A stretch of 64,000 nt of DNA from contig NC_087246.1 in assembly GCF_037042905.1 (NCBI RefSeq), positions 31,796,001 to 31,860,000 on the forward strand, written 5' to 3'. Numbering within the stretch: position 1 is the stretch's first letter; each line of letters opens with the position of its first letter. This document shows positions 1 through 11,574 of this stretch, piece after piece. The notes below the pieces were generated by a model, which was not told where the DNA came from, made no database searches, and saw nothing but the letters and a program-made list of their open reading frames with translations. A program made the translations under genes and the position numbers. This DNA comes from Lytechinus pictus. Lineage: Eukaryota > Echinodermata > Echinoidea > Temnopleuroida > Toxopneustidae.

Positions 1-429
1 TGCTGATTTAAATGGAAATCAAAATGAGTGTTTTAGAGTACTGCATTTAAATTTTTTTTTATCATTTTCAAGAAAATTGTCTTATTAAAAAAAATAAAGA
101 ATAAAGTTAGTTAATATGAACCTGAAAATTTGATTACTCAAAATAAATTTAAGTATGGATTTGTGTCATTTACTGAACATTCCTAGTTATCCAGTATTCC
201 TGCTAGTTATATTTCCTCTGCTCTCTCTCTCTCTCTATTTTATTCTCTCCCTTTCTCTCTTCCATCTTTCAATAAGCTCTAAATATACCATGCACACTAC
301 ATGTATACATTATATGTCAAGTCAGAAACATAAGATACAGTCATACAGATACATAATAAAAGTCATGATAATTGTACGAGAATTTTGCTTTCGTCTTTTG
401 TTAGTTCAAGAGTTAAATCAACTAATAAG

Positions 430-541
430 GGTGACGGAGAGAGAAAGAAAGAAAAGGGGTGGGGGTATATAGAGAGCAAGAGGGTGGGGCATGATATATA
501 GAGAGGGGGATAGAGAGAGAGAGAGAGAGAGGGGGGGAGGG

Positions 542-595
<54 letters not shown>

Positions 596-622
596 AGGGG
601 GTAGAGAAAGGGGGAGAGAGAG
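430..622. repeat. (GA)n purine-rich microsatellite
   Basis: Long runs of GA interrupted by G tracts. A shorter equivalent tract lies at 14519-14640 in the other segmental copy, so the tract predates the duplication and changed length afterwards. Confidence 0.9.
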
Positions 623-929
623 AAATAGGATAAAAAAAAACATAATGTGAGAAGGAGGGCGGAGGGGTTCCTCTTTGGAAAGAAATCAACTGCAAAGAAC
701 TTTTAGGCATTGATCAAACAATGGAAGATATTTCACCAATGGAATCAATATCTAGAAGTTTTCAATCAGTGAAAGTGATATAAAATCAAAATACAACAGA
801 ATTCTTATTAAAAACATACTGTTTATCAAATATATTTCATTTGTCAGAAAAAAAAACAATTATGTAGAAGAACTGCAGTTTGGAAGAACCAAATCGTATA
901 TTTAAAAGTCTTGAATTATTACTTTCAAG

Positions 930-1024
930 TTGTAGTGGACAAGGACAAATTTCCAATTCAATCAAGATTTGAGATTACTAAGACGAAAATACTGTCCAAA
1001 GACACCATGTCTCTGGATGATGAT
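930..1024 (+). pseudogene. 95-bp exon-like block, copy 1 (unidentified)
   Basis: A TTTCAAG acceptor precedes an open 95-bp stretch that ends in a GTGAGT donor. Its reading (phase 2, starting VVVDKDKFPI) stays open. The paralogous block at 14931-15025 keeps the same length, both splice-like sites and the frame. The family is not recognised. It could be an orphan exon duplicated with the segment, or chance. Confidence 0.3.
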
Positions 1025-2710
1025 GTGAGTGAATGTAAAATTAATAATCAATTATTAAGAAACTCTTCATTATAGATTTGATTAGTACCTCTGGAGAGAA
1101 ATCATGAAAGAAAAATGGTTTCAACTGTACACGAACATGACAATAAATATGGGAGTCTTATTACTATATTGGAAATAAATACTGAATTGAATTAAATATA
1201 TTATTCTTCTCAATATTATTCCATGACAGCTTTGATAATATTGATTCCTTCCTACCTGCCATTTGAATGTAGATCATCATTCTGAATATATCAAATTAAC
1301 TCCCAAGTCACAAATAACTTCTTACCTGAAAAACCCAGTCCCTCTGCCTTCGTCGAAAACAACTCTCTCTTGAGGAGAGCTTTTTTGAAGGACACCTGCT
1401 CTAGAATCTGTGGGAGTACTAGACCCTGGCTTTGTGAATGAGAGGAAGATCAGATCAGGAATCACCAAATGGTCTGCCAAGCTCCTCCGATCCTCTACCA
1501 GAACTACACACTGCAAGTGATCTTAAAGGTTTTCATCACCAAAGATGAATCCTAAACACTGGACACAAAGAGCAAGTTGAGAGGCATATGGTGGCTCACT
1601 GGTAAAGCGGCAGACTGATGCAGGATCATGCAATCTCTGGCCAAAAATATAGATATAACCTTCGGCAAATGCCAGGCAATCATTTGGGGATTTATGCTAT
1701 AATTAAGGATCATTATCATTATAATCATTATATTCATAAATGGATGAAAATCCCTCCATATACTCTAGCAGAGGTGTTGTATGCCCTGTTTCAAGCCATC
1801 TCTCGTTATTTTCCTAAGCAAAAAAAAGTTAGTTTTGAAAATCATCGGAGTGCTTGCTTCTGGTTGGAGAGGGGGGGGGGCATTTTTTATCGTATGATCC
1901 TCTTCAGAGCTGCAGAAAGTCCTATGTGAGAAGCTATCTGCTTCCGATATGTTGCTATCTGCTTCTGCTACCCCAAACAGACTGAACCAGAGCGCTTATC
2001 TTGCAGAATCTTGACAACTTGGTTACAGTTAAAAGACATGGATAACTGTAAAGAGATTTTATCTGATTGGTAGAATTCAATTCGAACAAATTTTCCTCTT
2101 TTCACAATCAATTAGGATTTTTACCTGTGATCCTTCGCCTACTCGTTTTCAGTACAGTAGGCTTCTTCACACTAACGCTGACTCGACGTAGATGGGGCTA
2201 GTATCGGTAGCGCGAAAGTCCGTGAGAATGGGAATGTACGGAGTAAAAAAAGTTTATTTTGTCCAGCGTCTCTGTTCATGGAATGTGCCTGGTTCTCATC
2301 TGGATGTAAATGACCGGTATTTCTAATCTATCATGTGTATTTATTGTCATCTCTGGCTAGGATCTGGCTCTTATTCCAATTTATCGAGTGACTCGAGTCC
2401 TTTGGACATCATGGTCACTAATAGCCGAATTAGAAAGGGTTGACTCAGCCTCCTTCTTTCTTGATCTTGCAAAGCCCACTTCACAAGAAACAAAAAACAC
2501 CCTTATTGATTGTGAAAAGAAGAAAATTTGTTCGACATGACTGATTTACTTACCAACACATTACCATGCTGTTTATTTTAACCAGGCGGCACTGAATCAT
2601 TAGAGTATTATGGTGATAAAGTCATTCAGGAAGATGATAGAATGTCCTAGCAGTCCCTTGCATTAACAAATCAACCAATGTCAAGTCTTTTATACCATTC
2701 TGACGGTGTT

Positions 2711-2742
2711 CTATAATTTGAATCCTGAGTGCATTGCAGCAA
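2711..2742 (-). pseudogene. COQ5 last-exon fragment
   Basis: On the minus strand this reads the end of COQ5 (about ten codons, ending HSGFKL and TAG), matching 15791-15822 with one base change. It is cut off upstream by the edge of the segmental duplication, so no functional exon remains. Confidence 0.8.
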
Positions 2743-2796
2743 CATTTACTTGTGACAGTCGTACAGTTCATTACAAATGAAAATACGAGATGATCC

Positions 2797-3287
2797 GGGG
2801 GGGGGGGGGGCGTCAAATGTATTGCCGTACACACGCTAGGCCAAATTATTTCCAAACACCCCCTAAACGAGTTTTTCTCTGTGTGCAAAATAGACCCCCT
2901 AAACAAGTTTTTCGCGGGTTTTATGTACACATTATGGCCCCTAAACAAGTTTTTCGCGGGCTTTATTTACACATTATGGCCCCTTAACAAGTTGTCGCCA
3001 GAATATGACCCCCCGGGAAAAGCTTGGGGAAAAAAAACATACCCTAAACAGTTTTGGCTAGTCTTAAAAAAAAAAGCTTTGGAAAAAACATACCCTAAAT
3101 ACGTTTGACCCTGCGATTGATCATTGACCAATCTTTCAAAACTACCCCTTTAAAAAAAAAAATTTGTGTTTTTGATATCCTTAACGAGTGCACGCGCGGC
3201 CCGGGATCAAAACTGAAAAACCTTTTAAACGCGTTTTTTTTTATCAAGCGTGTGTACAGCAATATATTTGACTGCCCCCCTCCCCCG
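2797..3287. mobile_element. Non-autonomous DNA transposon with 8-bp target duplication (hAT-like)
   Basis: The direct repeat GATGATCC lies at 2789-2796 and 3288-3295. Inside it are inverted ends of about 45 bp that begin with a G run and include TCAAAT and GTACACACGC, with the complement at 3245-3275. The interior has three tandem units of about 54 bp with TTTTTCGCGGG motifs (2860-2990). An 8-bp duplication fits hAT-type integration (family knowledge). No transposase is present. Confidence 0.7.
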
Positions 3288-3563
3288 GATGATCCGAGCA
3301 CTCAGTCGTTTCGCTCCCATTGTAAGAAAAGGTTTCTGAAAGGATTATGGATAGAAAATACAACAATCTGGTTTAGCATTGATACTTCATCAACAAAGTT
3401 ATAATCACATTGATAGAAATGTGCTAAAATGCCAAAAGGAAATAGAGCAAACTTAGATGTACAGTATGCCTAAATCATTTATCACTTACAGTGCTCTGAG
3501 TCAAAAAGTGATATTACATACTACTTGCCAGTGATTTCTCGAAGAATTATATATATCGGTTAA

Positions 3564-4143
3564 AGGGATGGTCCGAGCTGAAAGTATTTATAGCTTAATA
3601 AATTAAGTAGAAATCACTGAGCAAAATGCCGAAAATTTTATCAAAATCGGATAACAAATAACAAAGTTATTGAATTTTAAATTTAGCAATATTTTGTGAA
3701 ATCAGCCGTTATGAATATTCATTAGGTGGGCTGATGATGTCACATCCCCACTTGTTCTTTTGTATTTTAGTATATGAAATTAGGTTTATTCAATTTTTTC
3801 CTCCAAGAACTAGAAAAATTGGATTGACAACTGATTTAGTGCATTTTATATTTATTCCTGCAACTTATTTCATTACAAGGGAGACATATCATTCACACAA
3901 GTATGAAATAATGAAAAAATATGATTTTATGCAATAACATAAGAAAACGGAAAGTGGAGATGTGACATCATCAGCCCACCTATGAATATTCATGACGATT
4001 CATGTTTTCACAAAATATTGCTAAACTTTAAACTTGAATAACTTTATTATTTGTTATCCGATTTTGATGAAATTTTCGGCATTTTGCTCAGTGAATTCTA
4101 CTCTATGTATTTAGATATAAATATTTTCAGCCCGGATCATCCC
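3564..4143. mobile_element. TTAA-flanked MITE with ~190-bp inverted ends
   Basis: TTAA occurs at 3560-3563 and 4144-4147. The ends read AGGGATGGTCC and, inverted, GGATCATCCCT. The arms include a GATGATGTCACATC block and its complement ending in the GTGACATCATCAGCCC block. The TTAA target fits piggyBac-type integration; there is no coding capacity. Confidence 0.75.
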
Positions 4144-5234
4144 TTAAATAAATACAGTCTTGTCACATACATGCACGAACGTTCTTGAAAAATGAAATTA
4201 TATGATTGAGCTCTCGCTCGCGTCGTTTGCGTATATAAACTTGTATAAATAAATATTTCTGAAAGGATATGGTGTGAAAATTCTGACCTATTTTGAGTCA
4301 TTAAAAGCGTAATTCAGAATTCAATTGATCAGACTTGCAAACCCAGTGGCGTAATACACCAAAATTTTTGAGGGGGCTCGATATAGCGTATTGCAAAATA
4401 GTAATTTCGACATTTGTGATAGATTTTGACATAATATTCAGAAAATAATATCACATTTCACCCTTATCGTTTTCCTTTTCTCTTTTTTTTCTTAGGTTGT
4501 GAAAGGGGGGGGGGGCAAGAGTCCCTCATCTTTACATCAGTGCGAAAACCTTCATAAATACTGAAGCATTCGATCGCTCGCATTGAAAGTACATGAATAA
4601 ATAGTTTTCAGATATTATTACATTCCTGCACATTCAATTCCAACTATACCGTTTAATTCCCAAGAAATTTTTATCATAGTACTTTAAAATCGCGACATTT
4701 ATAGTCCATTTTAGTCCTTGCCCTCGCCGAGATTCTAACATTGTCACTAAATTGTGCCCCTTCGAGATTTGCCTCCCCCCCAAAAAAAAGACCGTTCATC
4801 CCCCTTTGTTTTGTTTAGCTTATATCACCACTGCCCTTCCCTTACTCATGTTCAATCCTGGATCCATCCCAGGGGAGCATTTCATACCGCTGTTTTTATC
4901 CTACAATATTACCCTAGTATCAGTGCTTTTTATTGTCAGCCAATCAAAATCGTGGAAAGTTGTTAGATCTGACAAGTTGTCAGATGTGACAGCCTGTCAG
5001 ACATGAAATGTTGATGAAATGCTATCACACGATAAAGATTTGATTTGTTTCATTATATTTCTCGTGTTTATTTTTTTTCAAATCTCCTTTTCTATACATT
5101 AAGTCACAAGCCGATATGAAAAAACAAACAATAAGGTCTAGAGTCATGTGATCATAGGTATACTAATAGGACAGAACACCACCATCGTCACGTTCATTAT
5201 TTTGATATTGATGTCAAAGAACTATTTGATATAG
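4144..5234. other. Intergenic stretch with hAT-end fragment
   Basis: CAGTGGCGTAA at 4343 is followed by a G-run and a CTCGCTCGC-type motif (around 4205-4220 and 4570), typical of the hAT-type ends seen complete elsewhere in this window. No matching right end was found. No gene is seen. Confidence 0.4.
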
Positions 5235-5245
5235 CAAAGGTCGGT

Positions 5246-5256
5246 GGAAATTCCCC
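5246..5256 (+). promoter_or_regulatory. kappaB-type site, module A
   Basis: GGAAATTCCCC fits the Rel/NF-kappaB consensus. It lies within the block CAAAGGTCGGTGG that is repeated at module B, 127 bp upstream of a TATA box. Confidence 0.55.
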
Positions 5257-5372
5257 GTCACTTGAACAGACAGCATAGTAAAACGTAAAATTCGTTCACG
5301 ATCATAGATCATAATTGTGATATGCATAACTGTGTGTGGACATGGCGGAGGACTGAGACCAATAATCTTGCC

Positions 5373-5420
5373 TTTATATAGAACGAAATCAACTTCTGGA
5401 ATTAACAGATATAGACAAAG
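5373..5420 (+). promoter_or_regulatory. TATA box and candidate first exon A of the TRIM gene
   Basis: TTTATATA at 5373-5380, preceded by ACCAAT at 5359, is followed after about 40 bp by AAAG/GTGAGT with the donor GT at 5421. The distance implies a short non-coding first exon that could splice to the acceptor at 8129-8130. Inferred; no transcript evidence. Confidence 0.45.
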
Positions 5421-6715
5421 GTGAGTAAATTGAACTATTCTTGTATTTTGTTAAGTGTAGGCATAATTGGCGCACATTGAGAATTCGTTAGTAATTAGCA
5501 AGATGAAATAGTGGAGAGGAAATTCCCTTACGAGATAATTATAATACATTAACTTTTTGTCAACCCGGAAGTGAAAAAAAAATTAAGTGGAATGGAACTC
5601 CTAGTGGACTTTTTGAATAATCAATTGGACAACATTCGTCTATCCTATGTACTGTTTAGGGGTTAGAACAAGTTTGTAACATTTCAGCATTACTCAGTAT
5701 AAATTATACTTTACATTTATTGTTTGGAGGTTTTACATTTTGTATTAAGACCATATATTTCACTGGAAAATTTGTGCCATTTAGACTAGTTTTTATTTAG
5801 AAAAAGCATGAAAATAGTGACTACCGCCGTTACCTAGAAAAGTCAAGTTATGGCAAATAATTTGACCAAAACTTGAAACATTATGCACATGGTTTAGTTA
5901 CCTCGGGTTTCCTCTGCAGATTTATTCTTAAAAGAAAATCACAAAAATTGTACCTTCTCCTTACATTTTTATCGTTTGCAATAAGACATGAATAAATGAA
6001 TGAATGAATAGATAGATAGGATGAATAAATAAATAAATACATAAATAAATAAATGTAACATAAGCATAAGATGGAATGGGTAACTGTTGTAAACCCTCTT
6101 ATATTTGAAGTGATAATTGATCAAGAATTATAAGCTAATTTTATAAAAATGATCCAATGTATTGATTACAGTTAGCATGAATCATTGATTGAGATAAACA
6201 ACATTATACAAGTGATGTAGCAATGCTGTCCCAACACCCCCTCATTCATTTATGAATCAATTTAGTAATAATCTACCGTATCCAAATAATTCCCTACTTT
6301 ATTGTGATTTTACTAATACTAAATATTTACATGCTTTTATCACATGCATTATGCCTATCTCCGATTTCATCATCCTATGTTTTATCCGAAGCATCCGAAA
6401 CATGGATCGACACCAGATAATGTATCTCGCCATTTTAATATAATAACGTTATGTCGACATGGCAACATAAAATGTCGCCATCTCTTCAAGTCGATGGCAC
6501 TTAAAATCAATGTAAGTTTGCAAAGGAAGTATAAAAGTACAACTCCGACACCCTCCTCCTTGCAATTGAATACAAGTTTGTATACGGGGGTTGGGGAATC
6601 TGTATCCATTTCCTGCTTGCTTCGCCTATGCAGCATAAAAGACATAAAAAGACATTTTGATATGCGCCGTACAAGAACAGCATTATTACTGTATTATTAT
6701 AACTATTGAAAATGT
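5421..6715 (+). other. Putative 5' intron sequence between promoter modules
   Basis: AT-rich sequence with a short AATA/ATAA simple repeat near 6000-6055. No exon or transposon end is recognised. Confidence 0.4.
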
Positions 6716-6726
6716 CAAAGGTCGGT

Positions 6727-6736
6727 GGGAATTCCC
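6727..6736 (+). promoter_or_regulatory. Palindromic kappaB site, module B
   Basis: GGGAATTCCC is a perfect palindromic Rel/NF-kappaB motif in the same flanking block (CAAAGGTCGGTGG) as module A, 136 bp upstream of its own TATA box. Confidence 0.6.
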
Positions 6737-6862
6737 AGTCGCTAAGAATAGATTAACGAACCGTTCGTACACAATGATAATGGTATTATTATGATCAGTT
6801 TACTAAATAGGCCTACGCACAGAGAACCCAGCTTCTATTCATAATTCGGTGCATATTTATAC

Positions 6863-6916
6863 TATAAAAAAAACGATATCATTTTGTACATAGGGGCAGT
6901 CTGCATAGGGGGAAAG
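6863..6916 (+). promoter_or_regulatory. TATA box and candidate first exon B of the TRIM gene
   Basis: TATAAAA at 6863-6869 lies 53 bp before a GGAAAG/GTGAGT donor (GT at 6917), the same spacing as in module A. The two modules are paralogous and may be alternative promoters feeding the same coding exon. Confidence 0.45.
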
Positions 6917-7797
6917 GTGAGTGAATTAACCCTTTTCAGTCTAGTCTAGTAAGAAAGAACTTGTGTATATTGTGTTCTCATTTCACATTGATGAAAGTCA
7001 AATCATTTTTGGGATGTCTCCCATATCCGACATGGAATCATAATTTACTTTGGACTGAAAATGCTAGGTATGTGTATAGATAGGTCATCTTTGTCACATT
7101 GAGAAATGTTAATAATTCTTAAGATGAAAATGCATATACAAGCATTCATGCTTTCTTAGCAATCAGGTAAAATTCACTACCATTTACTCGCTTATATATT
7201 TCTTACGAAGGGGTAGGGCTGAAAAATCATGTATATTTTCATTTGAAAAGATAAAAGCCATTCAGACAAACAGAAACTGAAAATACCATAAAAGCTAGAG
7301 ATGAATAGGAAAGCTGGAAAAGGTATTTTAAAATTATGGATGAAATAACAAAGATGTGATAAGCAGCCTACTCCACACTGTGGAATTATGTTTTTTTTTT
7401 AGAAAAACAAAACCAAATGAATGAATTATTATGAATGATAAAAATTACCTTACTTATGACACATTGATATACAGATTATGATAATTATAATTTTTTGATA
7501 ATTATAATTTTTTGTTCCTTAATTGTGAGCTCAAAATAGTGATGTCATGCTTGCTTTCAATCGATGAATTTAGGCTTAATGTGGTAGATTTATATGATTT
7601 TATCATATTTTGATAACATTTTGATTTTTCCGCTTACTTTATATTCATATCAACGGAATTTTATATCTGAAAAGACAAATTTCAGTGGTCAGAAGGTGGA
7701 AATTCATTTAAATGTAAGAACGTATATCCCGGAATTTTTTTTTAATGAAGGAATTATGTTGTACCCTTATACACACACACACATACACCCTCACCCT

Positions 7798-7837
<40 letters not shown>

Positions 7838-8130
7838 ATAGTTTAAATTTTATACATATATACATTCATATAATAATACAAATTCATTCATCTTCTTATC
7901 ATGATCATATGTTATTATTATCATTATGAATAAATCTAGAAATAAATGCTGCCAAACCCTTCTTTTGTTTATTTCCAAATCGTGTGTGTCTGTGTTTTTA
8001 ATGGTGGTGGGGGGGGGGGGAGTGGCAGCAAATTCCTTCTTCTATAGAGGCACGCTCCAGAGACGAAAGAAAAACATTCTTTTCCCTTCTTATGAATTCG
8101 TTGTTTTTATTTTGTTTTGTGATTATGTAG
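6917..8130 (+). other. Putative 5' intron of the TRIM gene
   Basis: AT-rich, with a (CA)n/(TA)n microsatellite at about 7770-7838. It ends in TTTTGTGATTATGTAG at 8130, a fair splice acceptor 10 bp before the start codon. Confidence 0.45.
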
Positions 8131-8140
8131 ATTTAAGGTC

Positions 8141-9973
8141 ATGGCTGAAGAATTAAAAGACACGATTGCTCAGAGTCTGGAGTGTCCTGTTTGTCTGACT
8201 ACCTTCACTGATCCCAAGATCCTGTCTTGTTCACACACCTACTGCAAGGTCTGTCTGGAAAAGCTCTTGGAATCCCGTGCTGATGATCAGATGATCCGAT
8301 GCCCGGTCTGCAGAGATGATACCCAGGTACCAAATCTAGATGTCAGCAAACTACCGGCAAGCCTAGCTTTAAGGAATCTTATAGAGGACGTGAAAAACCA
8401 ACAGCAAATTTGCACGAATTGTGATTCCGAGGATAAGCCCAAAGCTGTTGTCTACTGCCAAGACTGTGGCAACTATCTATGTATTACTTGCCACAATATG
8501 CACTCTCAGTGGAAAAACTTTGTCGGTCATGAGATCATAGCCATGAGTGAGATCTCATCAGGAAAGGTGTCAATACGTAGATACCGGAAATGCAGGAAAC
8601 ATCCGAAAGAAGATGAAGAATGTTTCTGTTCTAATTGTAAGAGATTCACATGCTTCAGGTGTGTTGTTATGGAACATACATACCAAGGACACCAGGTCAT
8701 CGAGTCAGCTGCTTATGAAAGTAATCACACGAAGACCATCGACGAGCTTAAATCCAAGGTGGAGAAGAAACAATCTTGCTTTCAGAATTACATCGATCTC
8801 ATCGATGAAGAGCAGAAGTGTGTGGATGATGCTATGAAGCATTGCACGGATGACATCAACAAAGCATATGATGAAGCAGTTCGGCAGTTGACAGAGAAGA
8901 GGGAAATCCTACTTGGTGAAGTCAAGGGAAAGACTGAAAGAGTAGGGGAAGCCCTAGAAGAAATGAAGAAATCAGCTCGACAGCGCATCAGTCAGTTGAC
9001 GACCATCACTGAAATGGTAACCAATAGGAGAAATGCACCAGTAGACATGGACACTTTGGCTGTGTATGACACTTTATGTGAAGACCTACAAGAGGCCTTA
9101 AATCAGGAAAATCCTGATGACGAGCAGCCGAATAAAACATGCAGGAATGCAAAAAGTTCAATTTTTGAGAGAAATGTTGAAAAGGACGAGCTAGGTCTTG
9201 GTAAAATTGTTAATGTAGTTGTAAAGAGCATTACTTTGCCTACTAAAGATAGCATGAATGCCATTGTAAACACACCAGATGGTAGGATGGCTGTAGGATG
9301 TAAGGATGATGCCGTGAATATCTTCTCTGCTGATGGTCATCTCATGCAGACAGTCCTCAAGGATGTTGAGATTCGTGCATTAGGTTTCTTCTCTGATGGT
9401 CGGTGTGTTGTTATTGATAAGTCAAACACTGTAGCACTGTACACACCAGAGTTCATGAAGTTGGATGTGATGTTTGAGACTCTGAATAACGATGAAGGCG
9501 GGTTTTCTAACATCACTGTTGATAGTGATGATCTGATCTATGTTAGCTACAGGAAACCCAAGAAGATCCTGGTGTTCTCATCAGCAGGTGGGATGGCAAT
9601 CAAGGAGATACCATGCCACGGATATGTGCCTTGGCAAATCACTTCTTACAATGATTCACTAATCATAAGTTCATATAATACTGTACGATTGATAGACAAA
9701 GAAGGTGATATAAAGCATACATTAACCAAACCAAGTAAAACATACCTATACGCTGCAGTGTCTCAAAGCAATACAATCCTGATAGCCACGGTGAAGCACA
9801 ATAAAGGTTTGGTGAGCATTGATGAGTACACTGACGAGCTGAAGCACGTTCGGAACCTCGTTAATGAGTACAAGATTGAGAAGCCTGAGAGACTTTGGTA
9901 TTATGTCCAGCAGTACCGATCAGGAGAGATCGCCTTCTGCACTCCAGATAACCTCTATATTATGATCACATAA
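8141..9973 (+). CDS. TRIM family E3 ubiquitin ligase (RING, two B-boxes, coiled coil, beta-propeller-like tail)
   Basis: A 610-residue protein in one exon. The RING finger uses C15, C18, C30, H32, C35, C38, C54 and C57. B-box 1 (C91-H130) is C-rich, and B-box 2 reads C151, H154, C163, C166, C171, C174, H179, H184. Residues about 195-325 are heptad-rich coiled coil. Residues about 360-610 carry repeated beta-strand blocks (for example DGRMAVG, DGRCVVID) that fit an NHL-like propeller without strong NHL consensus. TRIM proteins of this layout ubiquitinate partners bound by the C-terminal domain; echinoderms have large expansions, many thought to act in immunity (family knowledge). The start is supported by AAGGTCATGG just after an acceptor. 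The intact frame and all zinc ligands argue for function. The substrate is unknown, and orthology to a numbered vertebrate TRIM is not claimed. Confidence 0.93.
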   Translation: MAEELKDTIAQSLECPVCLTTFTDPKILSCSHTYCKVCLEKLLESRADDQMIRCPVCRDDTQVPNLDVSKLPASLALRNLIEDVKNQQQICTNCDSEDKPKAVVYCQDCGNYLCITCHNMHSQWKNFVGHEIIAMSEISSGKVSIRRYRKCRKHPKEDEECFCSNCKRFTCFRCVVMEHTYQGHQVIESAAYESNHTKTIDELKSKVEKKQSCFQNYIDLIDEEQKCVDDAMKHCTDDINKAYDEAVRQLTEKREILLGEVKGKTERVGEALEEMKKSARQRISQLTTITEMVTNRRNAPVDMDTLAVYDTLCEDLQEALNQENPDDEQPNKTCRNAKSSIFERNVEKDELGLGKIVNVVVKSITLPTKDSMNAIVNTPDGRMAVGCKDDAVNIFSADGHLMQTVLKDVEIRALGFFSDGRCVVIDKSNTVALYTPEFMKLDVMFETLNNDEGGFSNITVDSDDLIYVSYRKPKKILVFSSAGGMAIKEIPCHGYVPWQITSYNDSLIISSYNTVRLIDKEGDIKHTLTKPSKTYLYAAVSQSNTILIATVKHNKGLVSIDEYTDELKHVRNLVNEYKIEKPERLWYYVQQYRSGEIAFCTPDNLYIMIT

Positions 9974-10311
9974 AAATTGTGGATGAAACCACAAGAAATA
10001 CGTCGTATAATAACATTGTATACAGCGTTAAAAATTGACTTTCTAGATGACATAAATTTCTTCATAAAGTTCTTCAACTTTCCTAGAAAAGATCCGAAAT
10101 TATCAGTAACCGGCACTTTCGCTGTGTCTTTATTTTACGATGCTGTCAATTAAGCTCATCAGAAGTGAATAGAATGTGGATATAAACTTTGACATAATGG
10201 TTAAAAGTAGTCCAAGACATTATTAAAAAACAATCTGTTTTCAGATATCTCGGTATTTTCTTATCCAGTCCTGATCAAATTGAATTTATCTGACTGATTT
10301 GTGGAAAATGT

Positions 10312-10345
10312 AATAAATGAAATGAATCAATAAAAATACAATAAA
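10312..10345 (+). terminator. Poly(A) signals of the TRIM gene
   Basis: AATAAA occurs at 10312, 10329 and 10340, about 340 bp after the stop codon, suggesting a 3' UTR of about 0.35-0.4 kb. Confidence 0.6.
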
Positions 10346-10573
10346 TGAATTCTTAATTGATAAAATTGCATTGTGCTACATTCATGCCAATATATCAATT
10401 TCAAATGCAAACACAAGTTAATGTAAAAGATTGAAGAACCCTTTAATGATCAACGGTGACATTTCAGATATCCATGTACAGTATGGTTAAACAGGATTGC
10501 TTAGAATATAAAGAAACATTTATGAAAATATGAAAATTAATGGATGATTTACAACAATTCTGAATAGAGATAA

Positions 10574-11300
10574 CAGGGCCATGGGAACGACTTTTTAACT
10601 GGGGTGCTGAAGTAATTTTGAAAAGCAAAAATAAAATAAAAAATAAACAAAATAAAAGGGTTTTCACTACAAAATGGAGATCCACCCCCAGGATCACGCT
10701 TCCCAGGGCCATGTGAATGAAGGTAAAATACTGGCTTAAAGTAATTCAAAGATGGTGCATTTCTGATGTCTTTAGATAAATTGTTCCCTTTTTAGGACCT
10801 ATAAAACGAACACTATATATGTTGATAAGAACACGTCCTGCGTCTCAGCAAATGTACATTAAGAGGAGCGTGTATTGTATTGTATATAAATTCTGATTTG
10901 TATCAAACTGAGAAAAAGGAACAGGCATCAGCCGATTGATACACTGATGAATAAAAATACAATATTGAAAAATGAGGAAAATCGTTTGTTAGTTCGATCG
11001 CGAATGAGCACAATATGTGATATGGATCGGTAACCGTGAAATTGATAATAATAATTTAAAAAAAGGATAGGGCAGGGCCCTGGGAACGATTTTTTTTACT
11101 GGGGGTGCTGATGTAAATTTGGCAAGCGAAAAAAAAAAGTTTCTTTACAAAATGATTACATTTCTCCATTTTGTCACACCTTCCGGAATTCCAGGGGCTG
11201 CTGCCTATGGAGAATAATACACGCAGCACCCCCAAGGAAAATATTGGGGGTGCTTCAGCATCCTCGGCACCCCCCCCCGCGCTTTCCAGGACCATGAGAG
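10574..11300. repeat. Two copies of a dispersed repeat with CAGGGCC-TGGGAACGA ends
   Basis: The blocks at 10574-10715 and 11073-11300 share TGGGAACGA, then T-rich sequence, ACTGGGG and GGTGCTGA, then A-rich sequence, and each closes with CCAGG(G/A)CCATG. They look like eroded non-autonomous transposons. The ORFs across them are incidental. Confidence 0.5.
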
Positions 11301-11574
11301 ATAATCATTTGACGCCAATATTATGGAGCAGCAGCGGCAGTTTTTCGAGCAAAATATTCACAACACATGTTTCTCTAACCATGCTCTACCGGAGTTACTC
11401 AATTCCACCTCTCCTTCTCTTAGTCCTTCTTATATTTTGTATTTTGTTATCTAGTTTGTGTTACGCAGGCGTATCTTGCTCCTCGTCGTTTTTCAGGGGT
11501 TTTATGCTTATATCATTCAGACAGTTTGTATATATTTGTATTTTGTACATTTCAGTAGATCATTTCTATCGATT

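Larger units (their letters stand above)
1..2742. repeat. Segmental duplication, copy 1 (decayed copy of the COQ5 3' flank)
   Basis: Collinear blocks match positions 13880-15822: both have GAGTGTTTTAGAGTACTGCA near the left, the GA-rich tract, the 95-bp exon-like block, and at the right the reverse complement of the last COQ5 codons (2711-2742 against 15791-15822). Similarity stops abruptly at 2742, inside the COQ5 last-exon homology. Positions about 1540-2620 have no counterpart and look like later insertion; an inverted pair (around 2083-2115 and 2485-2520) suggests a MITE there. The copy runs off the left edge of the window. Seen by direct comparison; the polarity (COQ5 flank as source) is inferred because COQ5 is intact only at the right-hand copy. 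Confidence 0.8.

Noticed and set aside
363..710. Ser/Leu/Pro-rich ORFs near the left edge
   Set aside because: Translation of the (GA)n microsatellite.
1590..1640. A-box-like motif TGGCTCACTGG
   Set aside because: No B box follows at the right distance and no cloverleaf can be drawn.
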